A stretch of 64,000 nucleotides of DNA from an uncultured Bacteroidales bacterium (GCA_902792535.1 CADAZU010000008.1:29814-93813); one strand, 5' to 3'. Counted from the first letter of the stretch, positions 1 to 8,753 are shown. The notes: generated by a model from the sequence alone, not told the origin. Numbers and translations: made by a program.

Positions 1-281
1 GTACGGGTCAGGTCCAATTTGTCAGTCGTAGCCTGCGTTTTGTCATTGATTTGCTCGCGAAGCTCGTTGATACGCGCCTCCGCCTCCTGACGAAGCTGGT
101 TCAAAAGCTGTCCCAGTTCGCGTTTCTGGTCTGCCGGAACAAGGCGGAACTCATTGAAGAGCGCCGTGATCTCACCTTTCTTACTCAAATACTTGATACG
201 AAGTGCCTCCAGTTCCTCTGCGTTCGCAGCAGACATCGACTGAACCTGCGACAATAAAGATTGAATAGTCTCCTTTAACAT
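1..281 (-). CDS. pheS: Phenylalanyl-tRNA synthetase alpha subunit, N-terminal part (cut by window edge)
   Basis: The minus strand from an ATG at 281 is open to the window edge (93 codons). The residues read as the N-terminal coiled-coil arm of PheS: an LEALRIKYLSKKGEIT stretch, then QLLNQLRQEAEARINELR, which is the family's signature before the catalytic domain. PheS with PheT charges tRNA-Phe in the cytoplasm; the N-terminal coiled coil contacts the tRNA. The catalytic part lies outside the window. A TAATTTTG promoter element sits about 55 bases upstream, divergent from the amylase operon. The identity rests on sequence pattern recognised by eye and on correct reading-frame continuity. Confidence 0.9.
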   Translation of the reverse strand, partial: MLKETIQSLLSQVQSMSAANAEELEALRIKYLSKKGEITALFNEFRLVPADQKRELGQLLNQLRQEAEARINELREQINDKTQATTDKLDLTR

Positions 282-334
282 AAAACTATTTACAATTTGG
301 TCATTTATTATTTACAATTTCTCAAAAAATCGTG

Positions 335-342
335 CAAAATTA
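335..342 (-). promoter_or_regulatory. pheS promoter, Bacteroidetes -7 element
   Basis: Minus-strand TAATTTTG, with TTTG of a -33 element (plus 363-366) about 20 bases upstream. The spacing matches the other promoters in this window. It is divergent from, and interleaved with, the promoter of the amylase operon. Confidence 0.7.
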
Positions 343-374
343 CTAAAATATTTTGATATATGCAAAAAAAAGTG

Positions 375-382
375 TAACTTTG
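375..382 (+). promoter_or_regulatory. Promoter of the GH13 operon, Bacteroidetes -7 element
   Basis: TAACTTTG, with TTTG at 352-355 about 19 bases upstream. A transcript starting 7 or so bases downstream would begin almost at the ATG at 392, which favours the second ATG at 404 as the real start. Confidence 0.7.
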
Positions 383-403
383 CGGCGCTAAATGTGTAAA
401 ACC

Positions 404-2449
404 ATGAGAAAAAGTGTTTTTCTGATTTCGTTTTTGATGCTGTTGGCGGGTTGCCAACGCGCTTCGGAACCGGCGCAACAGATCGCCGTTTCCAATCCTA
501 TCATGCCGGTTCGTATGAGTAGCGACACGATGCATATCGTGCTGACCGACTATGTGCCTGTGCTCTACGGAGACACGGGACTATGGAAGGATATGCACTG
601 GATCGCCGACGAAGCGATTGAATGTCTGAATATCAGCGGCACGCTCCCTGTGGTGCGCGAGATGGACATCGTGAACCGCGACCGAGCGATGCACGCCATC
701 ACTTTCTACGACAAGAACGGCAGTTTTGAGATCCCTGTTCTGCCGAACAAGCCGGTGCGCCAAGCCTTGATTTCGCTGGGATACGAGGATGACAAGCTGC
801 GCGTGGGATTCTACGACAGCGTTGCCAATCCTACTTTCAAAGCGTTCTGGCAGAACATGATCGTGGATTATGACCTCTGGCAAGCCGAGGAAGACGGCAC
901 TTGGACGCTGGATATAGGAGCCCTCAGCCGTGAGCATTCCGCCATCAGCGGTCGCAGTTACCTGCGGATCTATGCGGAGGACGAGACGTATCTCTACAAC
1001 GATATGCTGCTGCCGATGCAGGACGGCAAGATCATTACCGATGCGGCGCAGTTGAATCGCCATGACCCGCAAGCGCAGGTACTCTACTCCATCCTGATAG
1101 ACCGTTTCAACAACGGCAATGAAGCCAACGACTGGAAACTCAACAGCCCCGAGGTATTGGATATCGTGGATTACCAAGGCGGCGATCTAGCCGGAGTCAC
1201 AGCCAAGATTGCTGACGGTTATTTCGACCGGCTGGGTGTGAACACCCTGTGGATCAGTCCGATCACCCAGAACCCATGGGACGCATGGGGCTTGTATCCG
1301 TTCAAAAACGGCAACAAATACGACAGCACAAAGAGCTATACCAAGTTCAGCGGCTACCACGGCTACTGGCCTATTTTCGCGACCAAGTTGGACGACCGTT
1401 TCGGTACGCCGGACGAGTTACGCACCTTATTAGATAGCGCGCACGCGCACGGGATAAACGTCGTGCTGGACTACGTAGCGAACCATATGCATATCAATTC
1501 GCCGACCTTGCAAGAGCACCCGGATTGGCACACCGACTCGATCTTGCCGGACGGAAGACGCAATTTTGAGCTGTGGGACGAAGCGCGGTTGACGACTTGG
1601 TTCGACAAACATATCCCGACGCTGGATCTGGAGCGCGAGGAAGTATGCGAAGCCATGACCGACAGCGCGCTGTATTGGTTAGCCAACTACGACTTGGACG
1701 GTTACCGCCACGACGCCTGCAAACATATTCCGGAGGGATATTGGCGGATGCTGGGACAGAAGATCGCCACCCGCTGGCCGGGCAGACCGATCTGGATGAT
1801 CGGCGAGACCTACGGCAGCCCGGAGTTGATTGGCAGTTATGTCAAAACCGGTATGCTGAATGCGCAATTCGATTTCAATGTCTATTTCACGGCGCGCGAG
1901 GCGCTATGCGGCTACAAAGGCATGGACCAGGTGCTGCAGAACGAGTTGACATCCTTACGCACCTACGGCGCGCACCACACGATGGGAAATATATCCGGCA
2001 ACCATGACCAGATCCGTTTTGCCTCTATCGCCGGCGGCGCGATTGATATCTACGCGTACGGCAAAGAGGAAGGATGGACGCAAGAGATCGGTATCGGCGA
2101 TGCGGAGAAAGCCTACAAACGCGCTATCCTGCTGGAGGTGCTGAATATGACGCTGCCGGGCGTGCCTTGTATCTACCAGGGCGACGAATACGGAGAAGTG
2201 GGCGGCAACGATCCGGACAACAGGCATATGATGCGGTTCGAGACCCTGAGTCTGGACGAGCGCGAGATGCGGAACAAAGTAGCGGAACTGATCCATATGC
2301 GCCGCAACTCCATGCCGCTGCTCTACGGAGATTTCATTCCGCTCATTGACCGTCCGGACGAGATCATCTACCAGCGTATCTACCTGGGAGAGAAAGTGAC
2401 GGTGATCATCAATCGTAAAGACTTAACATATCAAATAATTAAAGACTAA
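404..2449 (+). CDS. GH13 alpha-amylase-family lipoprotein with N-terminal extension
   Basis: Secreted glycoside hydrolase of family GH13, acting on alpha-glucans such as starch or maltodextrins outside or at the surface of the cell. The start at 404 gives a clean lipoprotein signal (MRKSVFLISFLMLLAGC, lipidated Cys17); an ATG at 392 would add four residues almost at the transcript start. After about 215 residues of N-terminal, probably carbohydrate-binding or beta-sandwich, sequence comes the (beta/alpha)8 barrel. It has VVLDYVANH (region I), GYRHDACKH with the expected nucleophile Asp437, IGETYG with acid/base Glu468, and SGNHDQ with Asp535. All catalytic residues are present. The stop overlaps the next start by one base (TAATG), so the two amylases are co-translated. 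The exact substrate cannot be read from sequence; a neopullulanase or cyclomaltodextrinase-like role is possible. Confidence 0.9.
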   Translation: MRKSVFLISFLMLLAGCQRASEPAQQIAVSNPIMPVRMSSDTMHIVLTDYVPVLYGDTGLWKDMHWIADEAIECLNISGTLPVVREMDIVNRDRAMHAITFYDKNGSFEIPVLPNKPVRQALISLGYEDDKLRVGFYDSVANPTFKAFWQNMIVDYDLWQAEEDGTWTLDIGALSREHSAISGRSYLRIYAEDETYLYNDMLLPMQDGKIITDAAQLNRHDPQAQVLYSILIDRFNNGNEANDWKLNSPEVLDIVDYQGGDLAGVTAKIADGYFDRLGVNTLWISPITQNPWDAWGLYPFKNGNKYDSTKSYTKFSGYHGYWPIFATKLDDRFGTPDELRTLLDSAHAHGINVVLDYVANHMHINSPTLQEHPDWHTDSILPDGRRNFELWDEARLTTWFDKHIPTLDLEREEVCEAMTDSALYWLANYDLDGYRHDACKHIPEGYWRMLGQKIATRWPGRPIWMIGETYGSPELIGSYVKTGMLNAQFDFNVYFTAREALCGYKGMDQVLQNELTSLRTYGAHHTMGNISGNHDQIRFASIAGGAIDIYAYGKEEGWTQEIGIGDAEKAYKRAILLEVLNMTLPGVPCIYQGDEYGEVGGNDPDNRHMMRFETLSLDEREMRNKVAELIHMRRNSMPLLYGDFIPLIDRPDEIIYQRIYLGEKVTVIINRKDLTYQIIKD

Positions 2450-3792
2450 TGAAAAAGACATTCTTTTTGCTGGTTGCTGCTATCGCAATGATGAGTTGCA
2501 CAGAGCAGCAAGAGCTGCGTCACCCGAAATGGGCGTATGACGCTACGATCTATGAGTTAAACACCCGTCAGGCGACGGAGGAAGGTACGTTTGCTGCAGC
2601 CGAGGCATTGCTGCCGGAGTTGAAGCAGAACGGTATTGACATCATCTGGGTCATGCCTTGCCAGCCGATCGGTAAGATCACCCGCAAAGGTACGCTGGGC
2701 AGTTACTACTCTATCATCGACTACTGCGCCATCAATCCGGAGTTCGGTACTCGTGCCGATTTCGAGCATTTCCTCGCGCAAGCACACAAGATGGGCTTCA
2801 AAGTGATCCTCGACTGGGTGGCTAACCATACGGCTCCGGACAGCGAGTGGACCAAGAACGAAGGATGGCACTATCGCGACAGTCTGGGTAATCTGATGGT
2901 TCAATACGACTGGACAGACATCTCCAAACTGAACTACGACAACCAGGACATGCGCGCCGAGATGCTGAAAGCCATGCACTGGTGGATGGACAGCATCGGT
3001 ATCGACGGTTTCCGCTGCGACGTAGCCGGAGAAGTGCCGACCGATTTCTGGAACTGGGCAATGGGCGACCTGCGTCAGACTCACCCGGATATGTTCACCC
3101 TCGCGGAGGATGAGGACAAAGCGCAAGAGTTGACCGAAAGTGCCTTTGATATGTACTACGGCTGGAGCCTGCACCACGTCATGAACGATGTAGCGCAAGG
3201 CAAGAAAGGTGTAGAGGACATATGGGAAAACTTCGCGAAAACCGACAGCACGATCCGTCCGGAGGCTATTCGCATGAACTTCATCTCCAATCACGACGAG
3301 AACAGCTGGAACGGCACCGAGCAAGAGCGGATGGGTGACGCTGTGCCTTTGTTCCAAGCCTTCTGCTACGTCATCCCGGGTATGCCGATGATCTACACGG
3401 GTCAGTTGAGCGGCAATCACCACCGTCTGGAGTTCTTTGAGAAAGACCTGATCGACCGGGACGAGAACTATGCAGAAGCCGATCTCTACCATCTGCTGAA
3501 CGGTCTGCGCGAGCGCAACAAATCGCTCTTCAGCCCGGAGGTAGGCGCGCCTATTCAACGCATCGTAACGGACAACGAGCATATCTTCGCTTGTGCGCGT
3601 CAGAAAGAAGGACGCTGGCACACCAACACCGTGATTGCGGTAATGAACATGAGTGGCGAGGAGCAGGAAGTGACGCTGGATCTCGCTGGATTTGAAGGCA
3701 AATACAAATGTATCTGCGGCAAAGAGGTTCAGTTGGAGACCGCGCAGAGCTTCACGATGAAACCCTGGAGTTTCAAGATCTTTGAAAAATAA
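2449..3792 (+). CDS. GH13 alpha-amylase-family lipoprotein
   Basis: A second, shorter GH13 enzyme of 447 residues translated from the overlapping TAATG junction with the upstream amylase. The N-terminus is a lipoprotein signal (MKKTFFLLVAAIAMMSC, Cys17). The barrel starts straight after the signal (ATIYELNTRQ). Region I is VILDWVANHT, region II is GIDGFRCDVA with nucleophile Asp191, the acid/base is Glu220 in FTLAEDED, and region IV is SNHDENSW with Asp283. A C-terminal beta domain of about 80 residues follows. Together the pair looks like a small two-enzyme module for cutting alpha-glucan oligosaccharides at the envelope. No SusC/SusD pair is adjacent, so this is not a full starch-utilisation locus. 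Confidence 0.9.
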   Translation: MKKTFFLLVAAIAMMSCTEQQELRHPKWAYDATIYELNTRQATEEGTFAAAEALLPELKQNGIDIIWVMPCQPIGKITRKGTLGSYYSIIDYCAINPEFGTRADFEHFLAQAHKMGFKVILDWVANHTAPDSEWTKNEGWHYRDSLGNLMVQYDWTDISKLNYDNQDMRAEMLKAMHWWMDSIGIDGFRCDVAGEVPTDFWNWAMGDLRQTHPDMFTLAEDEDKAQELTESAFDMYYGWSLHHVMNDVAQGKKGVEDIWENFAKTDSTIRPEAIRMNFISNHDENSWNGTEQERMGDAVPLFQAFCYVIPGMPMIYTGQLSGNHHRLEFFEKDLIDRDENYAEADLYHLLNGLRERNKSLFSPEVGAPIQRIVTDNEHIFACARQKEGRWHTNTVIAVMNMSGEEQEVTLDLAGFEGKYKCICGKEVQLETAQSFTMKPWSFKIFEK

Positions 3793-3841
3793 AAAGAATT
3801 CGGTATATCGAAATACCGAAATATCGGAACATTAAAACATT

Positions 3842-3873
3842 AAAAATCCCGAACAACTCGTTCGGGATTTTCT
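3842..3873. terminator. Bidirectional intrinsic terminator between the amylase operon and fabG
   Basis: Perfect 11-base stem AAATCCCGAAC / GTTCGGGATTT (3844-3854 and 3860-3870) with a 5-base loop, A-rich on the left and T-rich on the right. It sits between two convergent operons and overlaps the fabG stop region. Confidence 0.85.
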
Positions 3874-3874
3874 T

Positions 3875-4615
3875 TTATGCCATGGCGCCGTTTACTTGTA
3901 TAACTTGACCGCTGACATACGAGCTGAGGTCGCTCGCCAAAAAGAGTGCGACCTTTGCTACTTCTTCCGGTTCGCCGCCTCGGCGCATTGGAATAAGCGA
4001 GACGAACTGCTTGAGTGTCTCTTCCGGCAGCGCCTTTGTCATATCGGTCAGGATGAATCCCGGTGCGATGGCGTTAGCCCGCACACCGCGGGAGCCGAGT
4101 TCTTTCGCTACCGATTTGGTCAGCGCAATGATGCCTGCCTTGGAAGCGGCATAGTTGGCTTGTCCGGCGTTGCCGTTGATGCCGACTACGGAGCTGAGCG
4201 AGATAATAGACCCGCTGCGCTGGCGCATCATAACGGGCGTAGCCGCATGAGTGAAATTGAATGCCGATTTGAGGTTCACATTGATCACCTGATCCCATTG
4301 CGCTTCGGTCATACGCATCAATAAGGTGTCGCGGGTGATACCGGCATTGTTGACCAGAATATCGAGCGAACCGAAATCCGCCATCACGGCTTCCACCACT
4401 TGGTGCGCCGCCTCAAAATCAGCTGCATTGGAAGCATAGAACTGAACCTTCACTCCGAGGGCTGCAATCTCGTCGCGCGTGGCTTGCGCCTGCTCGTTGA
4501 GTTCCAGATCCGTGAAGGCGATATTTGCCCCTTCGCGGGCAAAAGCCAAGGCGATCTGTTTGCCTATTCCGCGGGCTGCGCCCGTGATAAGAGCCGTTTT
4601 ATTTTCTAATAACAT
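3875..4615 (-). CDS. fabG: 3-oxoacyl-[acyl-carrier-protein] reductase
   Basis: Short-chain dehydrogenase that reduces 3-oxoacyl-ACP with NADPH in fatty-acid elongation in the cytoplasm. The 246 residues match the family's usual length. Cofactor-binding TGAARGIG is at 11-18, NNAG at 89-92, Asn114 is present in INVNL, and the catalytic Ser142, Tyr155 and Lys159 (YAASK) are all in place. The C-terminal VSGQVIQVNGAMA is typical of FabG. It is the last gene of the minus-strand operon and is followed by a bidirectional terminator. A paralogous SDR function cannot be excluded, but the fit to FabG is close. Confidence 0.92.
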   Translation of the reverse strand: MLLENKTALITGAARGIGKQIALAFAREGANIAFTDLELNEQAQATRDEIAALGVKVQFYASNAADFEAAHQVVEAVMADFGSLDILVNNAGITRDTLLMRMTEAQWDQVINVNLKSAFNFTHAATPVMMRQRSGSIISLSSVVGINGNAGQANYAASKAGIIALTKSVAKELGSRGVRANAIAPGFILTDMTKALPEETLKQFVSLIPMRRGGEPEEVAKVALFLASDLSSYVSGQVIQVNGAMA

Positions 4616-4654
4616 ATTATTCTTTTACAAATTACAAACTGCTAATCACCTATT

Positions 4655-4691
4655 CCTCCCCCTTCGGGGGGGACTAGAGGGGGGCTCCCCT
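4655..4691. repeat. GC-rich REP-like element between lptC and fabG
   Basis: CCCCC-TTC-GGGGG hairpin (4658-4670) followed by a second G-run/C-run. It is unlike the AT-rich tracts between neighbouring genes and resembles the C-run/G-run core of the element inside ribBA (28638-28705). It may be a spacer element or a weak terminator. Confidence 0.5.
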
Positions 4692-5259
4692 ATTCTTCTT
4701 TAATGGGGAAGACGCCGGTGGGATTGAGGATGGTGTATTTGGTCATTTCTTCGTTGGAGTCAAACCCCACTCCCTCGATGATACTCTTCTCCCGTACGAT
4801 ATGAATGGAGGTGTCCGAGAAAACGCGATGCGCTTTCTGGTTCCATTTCATCTCCGGCGTATCAAACTGCTCCCCTTTCCTATTCAGCGCGTGCACGTTA
4901 CCCCGCAATGTCCATTGTTGCTCGGTCTCGTCATAATAGGCGTAGTCGGCTTTGAGCGAAGCTTGCACCGCCAGGTTCTCATCAAACTGCTCCAGATAAA
5001 TGCCCGAAGGGAACTCCTGGTAAGGCGGTTCGGTCCTGTCATAGACCAACCATTGCGGCGCCTCAATCCGATAGCGGGTAATACCCGAATCGGAGATCAG
5101 CGTAGAGACCGAATCGGTAATGAGCGCAGCTACTTGTTCCCGGGGACATGAGTTCTCGCTCTGAGAAACAGACCCTTTGGAACAAGAGGCAATAAACATA
5201 GCGAGCGCCAAGATGGCACTCGCTATGAAAATCTTATCGGATAGCGGTCGTCTCACCAA
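4690..5259 (-). CDS. lptC: LPS export protein LptC family lipoprotein
   Basis: Periplasmic or inner-membrane-anchored component of the lipopolysaccharide transport bridge, which hands LPS from the LptBFG ATPase complex to LptA/LptD. The 189-residue protein has an N-terminal hydrophobic segment ending FIASC, a possible lipobox at Cys26. The beta-jellyroll pattern of Bacteroidetes LptC follows (TRYRIEAPQW, LKADYAYYDETEQQWTLRGNV, FDTPEMKWNQ, IEGVGFDSN). The first 26 bases overlap the end of the upstream TPR gene, so the two are translationally coupled. An lptF/lptG-type permease lies elsewhere in the window (29317-30780). Confidence 0.85.
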   Translation of the reverse strand: MVRRPLSDKIFIASAILALAMFIASCSKGSVSQSENSCPREQVAALITDSVSTLISDSGITRYRIEAPQWLVYDRTEPPYQEFPSGIYLEQFDENLAVQASLKADYAYYDETEQQWTLRGNVHALNRKGEQFDTPEMKWNQKAHRVFSDTSIHIVREKSIIEGVGFDSNEEMTKYTILNPTGVFPIKEE

Positions 5260-6649
5260 TCCATCCTCCTACGAAGTAGGTCGATCCGCTGAACTCGTTC
5301 GGCAAGTCGAAGCGCTCCTCCTTGGTCGGGAAATAGCGGCTATAGGTAGAGATGAACTCCGAAGCCTGTGCCTCAACCGAAGGATCGATTTGTTTTGCCT
5401 TCACGAACTTATCTACAGCAGCCCAATAAACGGTCTTATTGAGGATACGTCCTTTAGCGTCATTGGGATAGAGCTGGGTAGCGGCATAGCACATACCGAT
5501 GATGATATAGCAGCGTCCCTGACCTTTGTTCATACCCAGACCGCTGAGGGTAGCGATCGAAGCCTGTGCGTACTTGCGCGCCTCTGCGTATTTCTTGAGG
5601 TTGTTGTAGCAATAGAATGCTGCGTTGTACTGGTAATCCGCTACGTCCTCCAGCTCGTCCTCAACCATCGCCAGTTTGATAGCCTGGTCGTAGTAGTCGA
5701 TCGCTGCCTCGTAGTCGCCTTTCTTAGCCGCCATAGAAGCACATCCGGCTGCGGACTCTTGGGTCGGCTGCAGTTTGTGCGCTGCCTCGCAGGCTGCGAA
5801 ATAAACCTCGCTCTCGGTGCAACGTACGCGTTTGTAGAGTTTCGCGATCTTCTGGAGCATATCCAGATTCGAGATATTCTCTTTTACAACTGCAGCGTAG
5901 ATCTCGTCCAACTTAGTGCAGTCTGCTGCGCCGGAGATAGCGAAGATATTATCTACGTAATCTTTCTGTTTGCCGGCGATCTCGGCGTTCTTGTTGTTCG
6001 CGTTTCCGGCTTGGTCTGCCAGCGCGTTGCTTGCCAGCTCGTAATCCGAGATGAACTGCTCTGCTTTGCCGTTCGGGTCTTGTTTATAGAGCGCATAGGA
6101 AACATCCACGAGTTTCACGAGCACCATGATCTTGCTGGAGTTACCCATTCCCTCAACCGACTGACGCAGACACTCCCGCGCCTCTGCCAGCTTGGTCTCG
6201 CCGTAGAAATCAACATATGCCAATCCCTTTTCGCCGAGGATATATGCCTTCGGGTATTTGGGATCGTTGCCGAAGAAACGGATACGTTTGTCCTGCATCT
6301 CGATGGCCAGTTTAGCCAGACGCTCTTTCTCTGCGGGATCCGAAGCAGCCTGATAGAGTGCTTCAACAATCTTCGCACCGTCGGAATAGATGGACTTGTT
6401 CGCATTCGGACAGGTGGAATAAACCTCCATCCACGGACCGTACGCGTCTGCGTACATTTTGTTTTTTACCGACTCATGGAAGAGCGACACGTTCATCACG
6501 CATTCCTCGGTGATCACCGGATCCTCCTCAGGAAGGGCTGCTTGTGCCTCAACGGGAGTTTCCTCTGCTACTTTTTTCGGTTTTTTAGCAAACGACATTG
6601 CCGGAACTGCGGCTGCCAATGCTACGACAAGTAATGTTTTCAGTTTCAT
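5234..6649 (-). CDS. Secreted tetratricopeptide-repeat protein
   Basis: A 471-residue protein with a signal peptide cleaved near SFAKK. The body is mostly alpha-helical with TPR-like pairs (for example GDYEAAIDYYDQAIKLA and LKKYAEARKYAQASIATL). It has a conserved place in Bacteroidetes between an outer-membrane barrel and LptC, so I infer an envelope role, perhaps scaffolding in outer-membrane or LPS assembly; the molecular function is not known. It ends inside lptC (26-base overlap). Its upstream region carries a TGGCACG-N4-TTGAA element and a 10-base-periodic array, so it probably has its own promoter as well as operon read-through. Confidence 0.8.
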   Translation of the reverse strand: MKLKTLLVVALAAAVPAMSFAKKPKKVAEETPVEAQAALPEEDPVITEECVMNVSLFHESVKNKMYADAYGPWMEVYSTCPNANKSIYSDGAKIVEALYQAASDPAEKERLAKLAIEMQDKRIRFFGNDPKYPKAYILGEKGLAYVDFYGETKLAEARECLRQSVEGMGNSSKIMVLVKLVDVSYALYKQDPNGKAEQFISDYELASNALADQAGNANNKNAEIAGKQKDYVDNIFAISGAADCTKLDEIYAAVVKENISNLDMLQKIAKLYKRVRCTESEVYFAACEAAHKLQPTQESAAGCASMAAKKGDYEAAIDYYDQAIKLAMVEDELEDVADYQYNAAFYCYNNLKKYAEARKYAQASIATLSGLGMNKGQGRCYIIIGMCYAATQLYPNDAKGRILNKTVYWAAVDKFVKAKQIDPSVEAQASEFISTYSRYFPTKEERFDLPNEFSGSTYFVGGWIGETTAIR

Positions 6650-6680
6650 AATTGTTATATTTTAGTGTTGTTTATTGTCT

Positions 6681-6730
6681 TTTCCAAGGTTTTCCTATAT
6701 TGACCTGGGTCGTCCTATGTCTTCCTAATT
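6681..6730. repeat. Five-copy degenerate 10-base array
   Basis: Five consecutive 10-base units share CC in columns 4-5, and most share CCTA: TTTCCAAGGT, TTTCCTATAT, TGACCTGGGT, CGTCCTATGT, CTTCCTAATT. It falls in the presumed 5' untranslated region of the TPR gene. The core is the same as in the array at 12101-12190. Confidence 0.65.
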
Positions 6731-6746
6731 CAAATATCGTGCCAAA
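6729..6746 (-). promoter_or_regulatory. Candidate sigma-54-like promoter of the TPR gene
   Basis: On the minus strand this reads TTTGGCACGATATTTGAA. It fits the -24 half (TGGCACG) of sigma-54 promoters, with a -12 half of TTGA instead of TTGC. It begins one base past the barrel gene's stop codon. A near-identical 18-base copy lies at 28021-28038 in front of another secreted protein. Confidence 0.5.
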
Positions 6747-7976
6747 TTACAGTCTGCGTTTGAAGAACCAGTTCTCCGCGATAGAAGCGCCGATGGTGAA
6801 ACGCAGCCCGTTGTCCTCCAATCCTGCCGGCGAACCGCGATGGGTATATTCGATCGTGGTATTGATCACGGTACCCACGCTCCAGAGCGGGAAACCGATA
6901 CCGATGGAAGCGGTGATCCGCTTGGCGCCGATCGTAGCCAGATACTCGTCCTGCACATTCACTCCCACGCGCCATAACATCCGCTCGGCGTACTTGCGTC
7001 CCATCGGGTTATGGCGATACTCCGCGCCGAAAGCGAAACGGTTGCGGTCCTGCAAACCGTTCAGCGGATCATTACCCGGCCGACCGTTGTACAGCGCGCT
7101 CGCCATGCATTGGCGCTCGTAGTCGAACGCTACCGTGAGGCGTTTGTCCCAGTTATAGGACGCACCCACGCCCCACACCATCGGCAGTTGCCAGCCGTTT
7201 TTGTAAATATTGATTGAGTCATTGGACTGGGTCTCCACCACCCAAAGCTCGCTGTTGAGTTTCATCTTGTTCTCAAATATCGCTCCGAGGTTCACCGTGT
7301 GCTTGCCCCATGTATGGAACAGCTGCGCGCCGTAACGCAGACGCACATTGCTGACGCTCATGTTCTCGTATTGGATCGTGGTGTTCAGACCCGCTTCGTC
7401 GAAAGTGACCGAACGCATATGGCTCAGATCACCCCACATATAATAGACGTTCGCGCCGAATGCAAACCAGTTCAGGACATTGAAACTGAGACCGCCATAG
7501 ACCTGGCTGATATTTCCTTCGCCGCCGTACGCTTTGGTGTAATGGTAATCGGAATTGATCGAGTCGCGCAGGGAAATATCGTACCCCACGGAGCTGTACG
7601 GCAGCAGACCCACCGACATAGCGATCCATTGTTTCCAGAGCGGAAACTGCAGAGTCACATACTCCAAGTTTCCGTTCGCTTTGTTACGCACGCCGTCTGC
7701 GTCGCGGTAATGGCTCCAGTTGGCGCTCGCTGCGATGTCAAACATGAACGTCAGCGTGTCGCAGGAGGTGAAAGAAGCCGGTTGGGAAGGGTTGATCGCG
7801 CGGTTGTTGCGCATACCGAAACCCACTCCACCCATGGCGCGATACGCCGTCGGCACGTTCTCATTCATATCGCCGTAAGCATAGCGCGAGTATGGTGAAC
7901 TCGTCATGTTCTGCGCATAGGCTCCAACGCTCAACACGAGCGCCAAAAGAATAACTATGAACCTTTCAACTTTCAA
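6747..7976 (-). CDS. Outer-membrane beta-barrel protein (FadL/OmpP1-like)
   Basis: A 409-residue outer-membrane protein with a signal peptide ending AYAQ. It opens with SSPYSRYAYGD, typical of Bacteroidetes barrels of the OmpP1/FadL-like type, and carries alternating amphipathic strands throughout. The only usable start in front of the signal peptide is TTG at 7976, which lies inside a TTTCAACTTTCAATTT-type repeat tract. The coaX stop is just 3 bases upstream in the same reading frame. It sits in the conserved coaX-barrel-TPR-lptC order of this phylum. Function is inferred as envelope transport or biogenesis; no substrate can be assigned. Confidence 0.8.
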   Translation of the reverse strand: MKVERFIVILLALVLSVGAYAQNMTSSPYSRYAYGDMNENVPTAYRAMGGVGFGMRNNRAINPSQPASFTSCDTLTFMFDIAASANWSHYRDADGVRNKANGNLEYVTLQFPLWKQWIAMSVGLLPYSSVGYDISLRDSINSDYHYTKAYGGEGNISQVYGGLSFNVLNWFAFGANVYYMWGDLSHMRSVTFDEAGLNTTIQYENMSVSNVRLRYGAQLFHTWGKHTVNLGAIFENKMKLNSELWVVETQSNDSINIYKNGWQLPMVWGVGASYNWDKRLTVAFDYERQCMASALYNGRPGNDPLNGLQDRNRFAFGAEYRHNPMGRKYAERMLWRVGVNVQDEYLATIGAKRITASIGIGFPLWSVGTVINTTIEYTHRGSPAGLEDNGLRFTIGASIAENWFFKRRL

Positions 7977-8001
7977 TTTTCAACTTTCAATTTTCAATTT
8001 G
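7968..8001. repeat. Junction repeat tract between coaX and the barrel gene
   Basis: On the minus strand, AAATTGAAAATTGAAAGTTG-type units. The tract encodes the last residues of CoaX (LKIES), its TGA stop, and the TTG start of the next gene. Confidence 0.8.
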
Positions 8002-8750
8002 TTAAACCTCAATATCTCATTCAGTCCGATGAGCACCAGATGTTTCTCGTATCGGATCTCGCGTTTCTCGGTACGCGAAGTACGCACATTGTTGAGCACG
8101 TAAGGTGCGTTTCCTCCGGTCAGGAACGTCCGGTAATGCGGCACTTTCTCTCCCAGCGTGCGCATGTATCCTTTTACCTCATACGCGACTCCGCGGATCA
8201 CTCCGGCGGCTATGGCGTCGCGGGTGTTCTTGCCGAAAAGCGGAATCAGTTCATTCTCGTCCACCTCCACCAGCGGCAGTTTCTTTGTCATCCGCTGCAG
8301 CATAATGAACCGCATCTTCAGACCGGGTGCGATGTTGCCGCCCATGTATTCTCCTTCGGCGGAGACGAAATCATACGTGATGGCGGATCCTGCATCGATG
8401 ATCAGCAGGTTCTCCTCCGGGCAGAGCGATTTCGCTCCCACAGCCGCAGCCAGTCGATCCTGTCCCAAGGTCTCCGGCGTGTCATAGCGGTTCACGATCG
8501 GAACCGGTGTATTGTGGTCAAACAGCACAAAATGCTGCGACCGCCGATGAAGCGTATTCACCACAGCGGCTTCTATATTGACCACAGAAGAGATGATCGA
8601 ATCGGTAATCTCGTATAGCTCAAACAGACGCTCTACCTCCGCCGACGAGAAGGATTTGTAGATGAAATGGTTAATCATCTTACCCTCGTCCGTCATCAAC
8701 GCCACTTTCGTGCGGCTGTTCCCTTGGTCAATACACAGATTCATCCCCAA
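7980..8750 (-). CDS. coaX: Type III pantothenate kinase
   Basis: Phosphorylates pantothenate with ATP, the first step of coenzyme A synthesis, in the cytoplasm. The ASKHA-fold motifs are in order: DQGNSRTKVA at 8-17 (phosphate 1), YDTPETLGQDRLAAAVGA near 90-107 (pantothenate pocket with the catalytic Asp), DAGSAITYD (phosphate 2), GGNIAPGLKMR, and TGGNA near the C-terminus. Length is 256 residues, normal for the family. The last residues come from the AATTGAAA repeat tract shared with the following gene, so the native C-terminus has probably been altered by that repeat. Confidence 0.93.
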   Translation of the reverse strand: MGMNLCIDQGNSRTKVALMTDEGKMINHFIYKSFSSAEVERLFELYEITDSIISSVVNIEAAVVNTLHRRSQHFVLFDHNTPVPIVNRYDTPETLGQDRLAAAVGAKSLCPEENLLIIDAGSAITYDFVSAEGEYMGGNIAPGLKMRFIMLQRMTKKLPLVEVDENELIPLFGKNTRDAIAAGVIRGVAYEVKGYMRTLGEKVPHYRTFLTGGNAPYVLNNVRTSRTEKREIRYEKHLVLIGLNEILRFNKLKIES

Positions 8751-8753
8751 TTC

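Noticed and set aside
5177-6634. A 485-codon open frame on the plus strand opposite the TPR gene
   Set aside because: It is antisense to a gene with a clear signal peptide and family pattern. Its translation is Leu/Val/Arg-rich shadow sequence without a domain.
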